Assembly: GCF_000143415.4 (NCBI RefSeq)
Contig: NW_003314261.1
Span: 2,112,612-2,176,611, forward strand
Reading direction: 5' to 3'
Length of the DNA: 64,000 bases
From: Selaginella moellendorffii
Taxonomy: Eukaryota > Streptophyta > Lycopodiopsida > Selaginellales > Selaginellaceae
Shown here: piece after piece, positions 45,188 through 56,700 of the stretch
Layout: every line of letters begins with the position of its first letter
Position numbering within the stretch: the stretch's first letter is position 1
Program-made: the position numbers and the translations under genes
Notes under the pieces: generated by a model
What the model saw: the letters and a program-made list of their open reading frames with translations, nothing else
Told to the model about the DNA's origin: nothing
Databases searched by the model: none

Positions 45188-48100
45188 AATGGCCTTCAGG
45201 GTTGGGGAAAAGGTTTACATTTTGAATGGTGGGAAGAGAGTTGCAAAAGGGACCCTTGTGTCTATGGATCGGAACTTTGTTATACACTGTCAAAGGCTTG
45301 GGGAAGGCAATGCTGCTGTATCAGTAGAGACTGTCTTCAATGGGAATGTAGTCGCTATTGAACGAGGAGAGATGGTCGTTGAGGTAAATGTTGTTGTTGC
45401 CTTGAAAAATCTTCAGAAGAAAGCAGATGCTGGGGACAGCGCAAGTGCGACGCATGTTCCCTCCGTGGATCTTAAGAACCGTGCTACATGGATTCAGGCA
45501 AAGGTGTTTCTAAACAACCTCAAGGGGGAGGTGGTAGCTGAGGGCTTAGCCACAGTTGTCGATCCACGAGATGCGGTTGCTAATCAAGAATTGGGCTAGG
45601 ATGATATTGGAGTTGCGATTTTAGAGGTTGTTGACACAGAAGAAAACAGTTTGACTATTGGAAGCATTGTGCGGTGGAAATTGAGGCACTTAGTGTTTGA
45701 AAATGTGAAGGATTCACAATCAAACACCACTACAACTGATGACAGAACATCTCTTCATGGGAAAAGAAAGTACACCTTCCTAAAGCGCAGCCAAAGGGAT
45801 CTAAGCAACGAACCGAAAAGGCAGAAAATAGCGATGGAGGTTCAAATGGTCTCGACAGTTGCTTGTTGCAAGAGGAGATGCTGTCAACATGCTGATTGGG
45901 ATGCTATTGAAGAGGAGAGAGCAAGATACAAGACATTGTCCTAGAAGGCAGCTCGCAATTTTGTGTATGAGGCATTACGGTCATCTGTTGATGCTTCAGA
46001 ACATCAGGTGGGGGGCATGGTCTTCCAGAGGGGTTTGGTCTGCATGAAGGCATGGAGAATCATTTATGGAGTCCCTCAAACCACATTCTACAGAATCAAA
46101 ACTCAGTTCGAGGAACAAAGGGTTTAACAGGTAGTCCATGGGAACGACGGTACGCACAAAACCAGGGTCATATTTTATATGGAGAGGCAATCTTCAAGAG
46201 GTTTGTCGAGACATGTAGCGAGCAGCAACCACATAAAACCTGCCTCTTGGAAGATGGAACACGAGACACCCAACGAGTTCTCCCTTCCATGTATACCAAG
46301 GGAGCCATATTGGAAGATGTGAATCGGGAACTCTAGAGTAATGGCTACAAGAAGCTGAGCCAATCTAGATTTAGTAGATTGTGGAGCAATAGGTTCAGGG
46401 ATGTGAGTATAGGAAAGTACTCCAGCTTTTCAAAGTGTGACGAGTGCACTGCTATCAAAATGGCTTTGTCGAAGAATTCTTGCAGCGCTCAAGAGCGAGA
46501 GACGTTGGTTAGAAGGCGGCTCGACCACAACATCGAGCAGAGAAGCTGCAGGACTACATATTATCATAACAGAATTCTCTCCATGGAGAGACCTGACTCT
46601 TACCTCTGCATCACCCACGACAAAATGGACCAGAAAAAGATGTGCTTACCTCGACTCAATCCTGCCCCCAAGGCAATCTCTTCATCCATGCAGCTGACTG
46701 TGTCTCTGTTTGGCATAATTGCTCATGGGCATGGTGCCCAGAACTATGGGAACTTCTTTGTACCTCTATGGGGTGGCGGGGGTGCAAACATGATGATTGC
46801 ATCCCTAGCAAAACACTTAAGGTCTCTGCAAAGTGCGCAGACTGAGCTGAATGGCCAACCCTTGCATAAGGCCCTTGTCGATCGAACCCCATACAGGGTT
46901 CAGCTGGAGGAGGAGCAAAGGCTTGCAGTATCGCGTGGGGCCCCATGCCATCCCAGTGAATTGTTGGCCGTCAGATTGTAGGGTTATCACGTGAGGCCTC
47001 ATGCCATTCCGACGAGGCTGGTCTCCCGGTGAATGCACAGCCTCATCCAAACGAAGCAGAATCTCAAGGAAGTTCTTGCGGCCGATGTGGCCTTCCACCC
47101 CATCTTCTGCTCCAAACAGACATGCTGGCAGTGAGAACAAAAATATGTACGTCTTCGCGTACTTGGCGATGCTTGTTGCCAAAGGCATATTTGAAACGGT
47201 TACACTTGGCTTTCTCATGGTTAGGCACACTCATGAAGACGTCGATGCCATGTTCAGTCACCTGGCAGAGTCCCTCCGGCGATCCAATGTCCTCACCCTC
47301 CCACAACTCTATGATGAATTCCAAAATTGCATCAAAGGCACTGTTGAAGCTGCACTTGTGACAGAGGTTCCAGACTTTAAGGGGTTTGTAAGAGGCTACA
47401 TCAGGGACGGATCCGAAACGTTGATTGGCCACTCCAAGCCTCTTCAGTTTCATTTCAGCATGCGTGACAGTGCTCCAGTGATGAGGTACAAGATGAGAGA
47501 ATGGGACACAGTGTGGCTGCCAATGGATGCCATTGAACTCTTCAAGAGAGATCCCATAACTGGGGAACCTATGATTCCTCAGGGTTCCCCACGGCCGATG
47601 CACCCGGATGGACTCAAAGACCAGGAAAGTATAGTGGCCAGGATTAGACAGCATATTGCCTTCTGGAAGAGGGGGTTGGTGTTTGGTGGAGAATCCTATT
47701 TTAAGAGGTGCAAGCCTTTGCTCGAATACTGGGAGAAGATTATATCTGCTATCCAAAATGGGCCGGTTGTATATGAAGAATTGGAAGAGTCCTTTTGGCC
47801 AGAACCCAGAGCACCAGATAGTAGCAGAACAATGTCCTCTGGAAATGCAGTGACAGATAACGATGTTGAGGATCACTATTGTGGGCCGAGGAACAAGAAG
47901 CCAGATTCAGCATTCAATCCAGTACAAGTCTGCAAAAGAATGGTCGTGCTTGTCAGACCCAGTAATAAAAAACAAATGATATGGGTGGGGCGTTGCATCA
48001 CTGATGCAGAGGAGGACGCGGAAACTAACTCCTTCAATGTAACTGTGGAGTGGTTCAAGCCAAGTTCCGGATATACGAAGGATTGCCTAGAAAAGAGATG

Positions 48101-48327
48101 GGTGCTGAATCCAAGGGATCCCAGTATGAGCATATCGGTGGATAATGTTGTGCATGGTTGGATGCGGAAGCAGAGTGCCACCATCACCTTGCCAGACCAT
48201 GCAAGAGATGCAACAAGAGCATTTATAACCCGGGTTCAAGGTGAGATTCATTAATATTCCTTTATTAAGTTTCTAATGTATTTTATTTCAAGGTGAACAA
48301 TCCGAATCTGAATCAGAGGAGGCGTGA
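45188..48327 (+). pseudogene. Element gene C: transposase-like protein of the HTHEDVD (DUF7869-like) type
   Basis: The frame opens at MAFRVGEKVYILNGGKR right after an acceptor (CACTTTCAG). It continues with in-frame nonsense codons at 45597 and 45942, and then frame changes. Recognisable blocks are VCMKAWRIIYGVPQTTFYRI (about 46045), FSKCDECTAIK (46430), ITHDKMDQKKMCLPRL (46610), IIAHGHGAQNYGNFF (46720), SENKNMYVFAYLAML (47130) and HTHEDVDAMFSHLAESLRR (47228). This order (D-x-MDQ-K, ENKN, H-T-H-x-D-x-D-x-x-F) is that of a widespread transposon-associated family with an RNase H-like core. The C-terminus is intact through 48240, then a 52-nt intron and the end EQSESESEEA at 48327. A palindrome-containing intron at about 46929-47030 and a one-base loss near 47120 are inferred. 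Confidence 0.55.
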
Positions 48328-48967
48328 TGGCATGTGGCCTTACGCCATTCCTAGGTGAGATGATACAAATAACAAGTATAAATTCTTAGTTGTTCTAGCA
48401 AATCTTACTTAAAGTTCAAGGTGAACAAGCCGAATATGAATTCATCGGATTGTTATAACAAATTGCAAGGTGATGGCATGAGGCAATACGCCATTTGAGA
48501 GTGGTAGCCATTCCTATATGAGGTGAGTGAAATATTTATTAGAAATACCTCATTCAATTGTGCACTTCTAAGTTTTGGTCCACTCAGTACTGTTTGCATG
48601 TTTCTATTTTAATTCTTTCTCTAAAATGTTATTTAGCATGTGGCTTCATGCTATTGCTCTCCACAATCATGCATTGAATTTTTCTATCCTTGCATAATAC
48701 TTCTCCATATATATAGCATGTGCGCACATGTGATATGGTTCATTAGGCCTGATATAGTGTGTGAGGTAAAACAAAGATGATGTGACATATGCATTTACCA
48801 ATCACACATGCATAAATCTAATAATATGGCATGTGGCCCATATTAATGGCACATAAACCCATATTGTGGGCTTACGTGCTTTATGTACCATCATTCCCTT
48901 GCAGCGTGTGTGTTGGTTTCCTTTTATAACACAACGAACTCCATATTTTAGGGTGAAGAGCATTCTC
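48328..48967. other. Spacer with palindrome copies and a local duplication
   Basis: Five palindrome copies lie here. TTCAAGGTGAACAAKCCGAA occurs at 48287 and again at 48416, so the 3' end of gene C is partly duplicated. No gene is supported. Confidence 0.6.
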
Positions 48968-49225
48968 ATGGCAAGCACAAAATCTGTAAGTGAGGCAGAA
49001 AAGGAGACGGAGAAGGAGATAGGTGAAGATGTAGAATATATAAGTCTTCCAAACTCCCCATACTATACTCCAGGTGATCATTTTTCTGAACAAACGGCAA
49101 CATTAACAACTATCGAGAACGCCCCAGTAACGTTAGAGACAACAATCCAAAGCAAAATAACTGACCCAGAGAAGGATGATAGTACCGCTGAGAGTACCAA
49201 AAAGGAGGTGTCCACTAGCGCTTAG
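48968..49225 (+). CDS. Small hypothetical protein (element gene D)
   Basis: An 85-aa frame, MASTKSVSEAEKETEKEIGE, then VEYISLPNSPYYTPGDHF, LTTIENAPVTLETTIQSK and an Asp/Ser/Lys-rich end. It is paralogous to the ORF at 30487 (about one third identical by eye, with the SPYYT, ETTIQSK and STKK blocks aligned). The start was chosen because both copies begin M-(A/G)-S before TKSVS. A possible acceptor CCCTTGCAG lies 66 bases upstream of the start. No known domain. Confidence 0.5.
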   Translation: MASTKSVSEAEKETEKEIGEDVEYISLPNSPYYTPGDHFSEQTATLTTIENAPVTLETTIQSKITDPEKDDSTAESTKKEVSTSA

Positions 49226-49255
49226 GCTTATAATGGCATGTGCCCTCATGCCATT

Positions 49256-50314
49256 TACTTGATCACCAAATACCTTTTTCCCTTTGCACTAGTATATCTT
49301 AATACTTGTTTGAGAAATAGAATGGCATGTGCCCTCAGGCCTTTTACTAAATCACCTTTGAAAGAAATGCAAGCCTCTATGTCGTAAAAAAAAGGTACTA
49401 GAGAAATTCCTTAATAATATGAATGTTATTTAGTTTCATGAATGAGTTAAATGACTTCTCCAGACTAGCAATGCCTCTTGCTACACCTTCACAATTAGAT
49501 TCGTTAGAAAAAGATAACATTGAATAATATCTAAATGTTCTCACCATTAAGTTATATGTTTGGCTAATAGGAATGATGTTCATCTTGGAAAGCTCACCAC
49601 ACGCTCAATGAACAAACAAATAGTGTGTGCGCGCATGCCATCGCTCTTTTTTAGCTTCAGATTCGGCTTGTTCACCTTGATAATGAGATTTATTATACAA
49701 CCAGATGGACTCAGTCTGGACACAAAGTCACCGTGCTAGTCACCATGCCCCAGATATGTCTAGCCCCTGGACAAAAAACATATAATTTCACATCATTTTC
49801 AAATACTTGAAAATTTGTACCTAGTCCCATTTTACTGAATAAATCCCACTTTAACGAAATAGAGCTTTAAAGGAAAATCAGTTATGCCAATATGATGGTA
49901 TAGTAAGTCCAAAAAAGTAGTCTCGGGGAGAGACCCATGGGAGGGTCGCAAAGTTGGGCCGTGGACGAAGCCCGTAGCAGAAATTGCTAAAGAGACCTAC
50001 TAGGGGTGAGCACCCGCCGGACTTAGCAAAATAGAGCTTTTGCCATGGAACCAAAAAGATACCTCGAGAATGGAAGTAATAATCCTATGTTGCTCAATGC
50101 AACAATCAATGGATAAAAGCAAAAGACTAGTGGCCAAGTGTGGGCCATGGAATTTATTGGAATGAATCCAAATAGCAAAGTTAGGCATGGAACACTAATG
50201 TGTTGGATGCTAACGGATTGTGAGAAAGGAAGTATGCTTCCAAGGATGGATTCCCAAATGCTCCAAGTTGGCAAAGGTGAAAGCTCCAAGGGAGAGGGCG
50301 GCAAAGTAGCCAAA
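49256..50314. other. Element right-hand flank and LTR-like leader DNA
   Basis: The last palindrome copies lie before 49643. From 49690 a GC-richer piece (CTCGGGGAGAGACCCATGGGA at 49922) with inverted words resembles an LTR or leader of another element. No gene is supported. Confidence 0.45.
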
Positions 50315-51064
50315 TGATAAGGAGACGAACGCTTTGGGCTTTCACCCTCTCAGACTCGGACTCAGACTTGGGCTCGGCCTCAGCCTCGGTCTTGGTCTCG
50401 ATCCTAATCTCAGTCTCGTTCTCGATCTTGGTCCCGGTTTCGGTCCCGGTCTTGGTCTCGACCTCAGACTCCATCTCGAGTCCTTCTCAGACTCCATCTC
50501 GGATTCCATCTCAGGTCCATCTCGGATTCCATCTCAGGTCCATCTCAGACTCCATCTCGCATCCCTCTCGGACTCCATCTTGGACTCCATCTTGGTCCAT
50601 CTCGGACTCCATCTCAGACTCTGTCTCAATCCATCTCAGACTCTGTCTCGGTCTATCTCGGACTCCATCTCAGACTCCAACTCGGGTCCATCTCGGACTC
50701 TAGCTTGGACTCCAACTCGGGTCCATCTCGGACTCCATCTCAAACTCCACCTCAGACTCCACTCGGACTCCAACTCGGGTCCATCTCTGACTCTATCTCT
50801 GACACTTCCACGTGTCATATGTTGGTCCTTATGGGTCCCTTTTTTGGAGCCTCACTTATTGCTCACTTTGTGCTTGTTCCTCAAGCACTTTGTTGGGAGT
50901 TCCACTCCAGCTCTCAACTTTTCAAGTCGGAGCTTTTGGTCCAAATGTGTTACACTCATTTGGCTTTTGCTTTGGCCACTACCACGTGGCACCCTTCCAA
51001 CTCCACTTTGGGGCCTAGGGATTTTGTGTTTCACACACAATCACCTGGAGTTTCTAGAATTTGA
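50315..51064 (+). repeat. Minisatellite-bearing element, inverted relative of 58810-59440
   Basis: It starts with ACGAACGCTTTGGGCTTTCA and CCTCTCAGACTCGGACTC. A tract of degenerate GACTCCATCTCGGACTCCAT units (9-33 bp periodicities) fills 50350-50800, and a unique tail (CACGTGTCATATGTTGGTCC; CACTACCACGTGGCACCCTT) follows. The same three-part order lies on the minus strand at 59440-58810. Confidence 0.85.
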
Positions 51065-52585
51065 GGCTTTAGAAGTCTCCCTGACTATGTAGAAGCCATG
51101 GCTCAATATATGCAACGTGAATCTTCCCCATAATACCAATATAGGAGGAAATTTAAAAGAAATCATTATGTTGATGATGAGGTAGAAGAAAGTTAATTGC
51201 ATCTTTACATAAAATGGAAACCTTGCTATATGTTAGATGTTAGTGAAAGTGTCAGATGTCAATGTTAGTGTAAGATACCATAATTGCAGATTATCATTCT
51301 CACTTGTCACCATCACTTTGTAGCGCTTGTGTGTTGCCATCTCCTCCTTCAACATTTTGTAAACAATTATATGTGATATGATAGCACCTTCTAAAACAAG
51401 ATACATTACCTACAACTAGTATCATTTAATTATATTTTTTCTTTTAATAGTGACAATACTATAGTATAGTAAAGTAATTCTAGATTTTACATTCCACTGT
51501 AGGGTGGCCTAAAAACCCCATATTTTACACTAGCCAATACAGTGTTTCCCAAAGGAATGTTGTTCCTCACTATGAAGCAATAGTGGGTATGTGTCCGTAA
51601 CTCATTCTTGAATCTATTGTACATCCACAGGTGCACATTTTCCAGACCTACCGTTGGGCAATTCCTACAATGCTCAAGAAAAGTTTGTAAACCCATAGAG
51701 CCATTTGTCTTGTCCAAGAAAAAGTAGCATATTGGACACCAAATGTAATAGCATTCTGTGTTTTCAAGTAGTCCCGCCATGTCAGGAGCAAGATCTTGCA
51801 AAAACATGTGGCATTTCTCTTGAAGTGCTGGAGGCAATCCCTCTTTAGTAGCAAGATCCGGAATTTCACATATAGGGAGTTCTAGTTCAGCTTTACTAAA
51901 GCCCTCAGCAGAAAAAGGATTATTATATGGAGGTGAAGGTGGAATGTTGGTAGAACTTGGGGATAGAGGTGGAGATTGATATGAAATGCTGGGGGGCTAA
52001 GTACAAGTAGCAATGACTCTCCTTTAAGCCATTTCAATACAAACTTCTAAGGAGCTCAAGGAGAACAAAAAACCTACAATGACTATAACTTTTCTAGATA
52101 GTTTATATACTAAGTTTTAGTCTTGGGAATGAGGTTTATTTATTATGACACTGCCAATACTTAGATTCTTTAAATGTCAGTCTTGGAAATGGGGCTTCAT
52201 AATCATAGCTTTCTTGTAAACATAAGAGCTTCTAGAATTTTAGATTATCGTGTATACACATGCTCTATTATTATGATGAATCCTACTTTGCTACACATAT
52301 ATTCTTTTCTACACATGCCAAATGTCTAGGGAAATAAATTGCAAGGAAATATAGATCATATTATAGTGGCAGAGCACGTTAGCACACTACCATTCTCTCA
52401 TGTGAAATTACCTTTTAGTCTTGAAAATGTAAATAAAGTTGATTCTTTGATATGATATTACTTTTGAGTCTTTTGAAAGATTTTGATTTCTTTTATCATT
52501 ATTTACAAATAATTCCCAAAAAATTTTAATGAGGATTCATTGCAAAATATACTTTGGTCTTATCATATGAGAGGAGTGCGATATA
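51065..52585 (-). mobile_element. Repeat family member, inverted copy of 30780-32320, cut by the gap
   Basis: The block is co-linear with 30780-32320 in reverse orientation and runs into the run of Ns. The element boundary at the right is therefore unknown. Confidence 0.75.
51487..52032 (-). pseudogene. Element-borne Cys/His-containing protein, longer copy
   Basis: From ATG at 52032 two early stops occur (after MA and after ATCT). The frame is then open from SISYQSPPLSPSS to the end at 51487. It includes QEKCHMFLQDLAPDMAGLLE, CPICYFF, LEHCRNCPTVGLENVHLWMY and a tail beyond the copy at 31.3 kb (NIPLGNTVLASVKYG). No family is recognised. A zinc-binding domain is plausible from C-P-I-C and H-C-x2-C. 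Confidence 0.5.
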
Positions 52586-52685
52586 NNNNNNNNNNNNNNN
52601 NNNNNNNNNNNNNNNNNNNNNNNNNNNNNNNNNNNNNNNNNNNNNNNNNNNNNNNNNNNNNNNNNNNNNNNNNNNNNNNNNNNNN
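52586..52685. other. Assembly gap (100 N)
   Basis: Exactly 100 unknown bases. A round number suggests unknown true size. Confidence 0.99.
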
Positions 52686-53006
52686 AGAAGTTGTGCAGAT
52701 CTTTCTATTGGCTAATGATGTGACATAATGTTATTTGATATGTGTGTAGTTGCGTTTGGTGCCAAGCTCACAATACTCCCTCTTGTGTTGTAGAAGGATG
52801 GTTCTTTCCTTACTACCGCGATGGCAGGAGGTCAGTATTGTTGGACCTTTTATTAATCTCCACCTAAGCTAATTGAAAAATTAGTCATTATATGTACATT
52901 TAGACTGGAAGGGCACTAAGGAAGGAAATCCTAAGTTATCATTTAGTCAAGCATACTTGATACAATGATGAGAAACTCATGTTGTTAGCTTGAACTTACT
53001 AGTGTT
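52686..53006. other. Target DNA of the gypsy element, left side
   Basis: It contains TTTGGTGCCAAGCTCACAAT (52757), which is repeated near 60430, so it is itself part of a dispersed repeat. No gene is supported. Confidence 0.5.
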
Positions 53007-53011
53007 GGGAA

Positions 53012-53244
53012 TGTTATGATCCGGTGCAAAAAGACAGAGATTTAGTCGCCCTAGACTATGCTACGCCACCTCTTGAGGTTCCTCACCACCCAACCACCCC
53101 CGAGCTACCTCAAAAGCTCCACTGCGCCGCCACTCCACTGTGAGCCCTAGGGTAGGTTAAGTCCCTTACCCTAACATGCCTTAATATACCCTTGAGCCTC
53201 CCTTTGACTGACGTTGACCACATAGTCAAAGCTGGCGCCTAACA
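53012..53244 (-). repeat. Gypsy 3' LTR
   Basis: 233 bp, TGTTATG...CCTAACA in plus-strand reading; direct repeat of 57687-57919. Confidence 0.93.
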
Positions 53245-53730
53245 ATTCTTCCCCCCCAACAAAGTCCTTGTCCCAAGGACGAGTTGTACCGGTGATCACC
53301 CTTTCTGGGGAACCCTACTCAAGCTCTTGGTCCATCTTCCACAGCCGTGTATATCAAGGAGGCATTGGGCCCGTCACTCCGAGATAATACACCTTTCAAT
53401 TGGCTGACATAAAATACCAAATGAATTTTCACCCCAGCTGGCAGCTGCACCCGATAAGCCACTTTACCAATGCGCTCCAGTACTTCATATGGACCAGCAT
53501 AAGTTTATCGCTCTTCCCTGTCCGTAAAGGCACCAAGGTGTTCCGCCGCTCACTTGACGGAAAGATCACTCGAACAAAGACGAGTCACCCACCTTATATT
53601 CCCGGAATTGGCGATGCTCATTAGCAAACATCTCCACTCTATCCTGAGCTGCTTGCAAATTCCGTTTGCATACCACCAAAATCTCATCAAGTTCTGTGGC
53701 CAAATCAGTCGCCTCGGAATCAAGCTTATC

Positions 53731-56700
53731 TTAAACGTCCTTACTCAAATGCAAACCCAACTCCACCGCTGTTTGAGGATGCCTTCCAAACATGGCAAAG
53801 TAAGGACTTAGCTTGGTTCCATTGTGTTGACTATTGTTGTAAGCAAATTGCACCAATGGAAGATATAAATCCCACTGTCCTTGCTTTTGACCAATGCTAC
53901 AACGTAGTATATCCTCCACCACCTGATTCACACGCTCGGTTTGCCCATCCATCTGAGGATGATCTCCACTCGAGAGTTTCAAAGTCACTTGCATCACAAA
54001 GCTTCCAAAGCTTTCCAAAATCCACTGGTGAACTTTGAATCTCAATCATTAATGATATCCTTTGGCAAACCAAAATCAGGAAAAACCTTCTCCAAGTAAA
54101 CCGCAGCCAAGTTTGAGGCAGTGACAGTCTTCCGAAGAGCCAACAACCGCACATACTTCATCAACCAATCCACTATGACCCATACTTACTCCTTTTGCCT
54201 CTGTGTTCGTGGCAAACAAGTGATGAAGTCGATAGAGATACTACACCAATAGCTTTGAGGATTAGGTAAAGGTTGCAAAAGTCCCTCCGGCTTCTCCCGT
54301 GGCATCTTAACCCGCTGACAAAGCTCGCATGATTTACAATACTTGAGGATATCAACCTTCATATTCCTCAAATAAAAGTTGCACTTAATCAACTCATACG
54401 TCTTCTTCCCCCCAAAATGACCGGCCTCTAGACGATCATGATAGTGGAATAAAACTTGAGTAATTAACACATCCACCCATGGCAAATATACACGGCCATT
54501 GTAGTAGAGAATCCCATCCACCAATGAGAAAGGAGCTTCCATCTGGTCTCGCAAAGAGGCCACCTCAGCATCCTGAGCCTGAGCATGCTCAACCAACTGC
54601 CCAAACTCGCTGACCACTTTACTCAAATGATGACAAAATCGTGTTTGTAACGTCGTCACATGACGAACACGAGATAACGCATCTGCCACCACATTTGATT
54701 TTCCCAAATGATGCTCAATAGGAAACTCCCCAAACTCCATGAGTTTGACCATCTAACGAGCTTGCCTAGTGTTCAACTCCTTCTGTGTGAAAAGATACAC
54801 AAATGGTTTGTGATCTGTCAACACCACAAACACTGCACCATAAAGATAGTGTCGCCACGTTTGCAAAGCATGAACAATAGAGAGTAACTCTTGCTCATAT
54901 GTGGAAGAGCGTTGCTCCGTGGAATTCAAAGTTCGACTCTCATATGCAATAGGCTGTCCCTCTTGCATAAGAACTCCTCCCAGTGCATAACCACTCGCAT
55001 CTCATGTCACCTTGTAATGTTTTGATGGATCAGCAATGTGAAGCACTGGAGTCTCGCTCAACAATTGTTTCAGCACCACAAAACTCTCCTCTTGTGGCTT
55101 CTTCCACTCGAATGGCACATTCTTGCGTAACAACCACGTCAAAGGAATAGCCACCTCTACAAACTTATGCTGGAAACGTCGGTAGTAACTAGCCATACCA
55201 AGAAAACTACACAACTCGGCCACTGTAGTCGGTGTAGGCTAGTTTTCCACCACAGCCACCTTCCTTGGATCCGTCTTGACACCCTGAGATGTCACAATAT
55301 GGCCTAGATATTCCACCTCCGACTTTGCAAATTCACATTTGCTCTTCTTTGCATAAAGTTTGCTGTCTCGAAGTAACAAAAGAACCTTGTGCAAATGCAC
55401 CCTATGCTCCTCCATATTCTTGCTAAAAACAAGAATATCGTCCAAGAAAATCTCCACAAACTCATGAAAATAACGCCCAAATACCTCTGTCATTAACCGA
55501 GTAAATGTGGCTGGTGCATTCGTCAAACCAAACGGCATAACTGTAAACTCAAAATGTCTGAAGCTTGTGTTGAATGCCATCTTGGAGATAGATACATCAT
55601 CCATTGCAATCTGATGATATCCACTCCTCAGATCAATCTTGGTAAACACTCGTGCTTCACCAAGCTTGTCCAGGATATCATCCACATGTGGCATCGGCAT
55701 TTTATCCTTCACTGTCTTTTTGTTCAAAGCGCGGTAGTCAATACACATTCACATTGAACTACCCTTCTTCTTCACAAGCAAGACCGGAGCACCAAATGGA
55801 GACTTACTTGGCTGAATAACTCCAAACTCAAGTAACTCCTTGACTTGTCGATGAACTTCTTGCTCCTCCGCATAACTTAACCGAAATGGACGCCGGTAAA
55901 TTGGTCGCGTCCCCAGCTCCAATGTAATCCCATGCTCCACACCTCGTAACGGAGGCAATCCATGAGGAAGTTTAGATGGAAAAACATCAGAAAACCCGTC
56001 CAGTACATCCCGTACTACTACTTCTCCCCCACACGTGCCTTGGTCCCCCAAGTCACAAACAAACAGCAAGTAACTCAAAAGTGCTTTTCCATTACGACAA
56101 GCCCACTTCAAAGATGTAGCAGAGAGCATAACAACTGGTGGTTGAATGCCCTCGCCAAACCACACATCTTTAACGCCACTATACTCCAATGAGATACGTT
56201 TAATACTCCACTTTATCTCTAGATCCACCTTCACCAACCATGGCATCCCGAGAATGAGATCCACACGATGGATATCCGTGAGATAAAAAGTCTCCACAAG
56301 TGTGGTTTTGCCAACCAACACTTCCAGCCCCTCGACACAAGCATCGAAATGCTGAGTAGAGGTAGCTGCACCTTCCACTGTGTATGGAAGAACGCTGCGT
56401 CTGACCAAGCCATGCTCCGCAACAAACTTTGCCGAAACAAAGTTGTCATCGCTCCCACTATCCAGTAAAATCCGCACTGGATCGCCACGGAACATGCCCT
56501 CCAGCGGTAAAGCTGATTCACGCGTATCCTCGAGCTCCATCTTGTTCCACACACAGTTGAGCTGACGAGCAACGATCGAAAGTTGCTTCCTCCGACCGGA
56601 ATGGTCGTTCTCCTCATCCTCACGCTGCAAAGTTTGCAACTTTTTAGTATCTAACTTACTGTGAGAAGAAGATTGGCCATTCTTCTTGTCCTGTTGCTTG

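Larger units (their letters stand above)
38563..49643. repeat. Dispersed palindrome family, core GGCATGWGGCCTCATGCC, about 24 copies
   Basis: Copies by eye start near 38570, 38709, 38900, 41181, 42461, 42518, 42595, 44024, 44096, 44711, 44809, 44979, 45014, 45084, 46930, 46989, 48327, 48473, 48635, 48715, 48826, 49233, 49322 and 49621. Most are 20-22 bp, self-complementary with one to four mismatches, and often framed by AAT/ATT. None was seen before 38.5 kb or after 49.7 kb. At least five lie in predicted short introns. Confidence 0.85.

Noticed and set aside
38563-49643. CRISPR-like array of palindromic repeats
   Set aside because: Spacing is irregular (18 bp to 2.7 kb), the repeats are self-complementary but variable, and the gene context is eukaryotic with introns.
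50334-51092. Long open frames rich in Asp, Ser, Pro and Leu on both strands (also 58810-59493)
   Set aside because: Several frames are open at once because the DNA is a minisatellite; no domain and no splice support.
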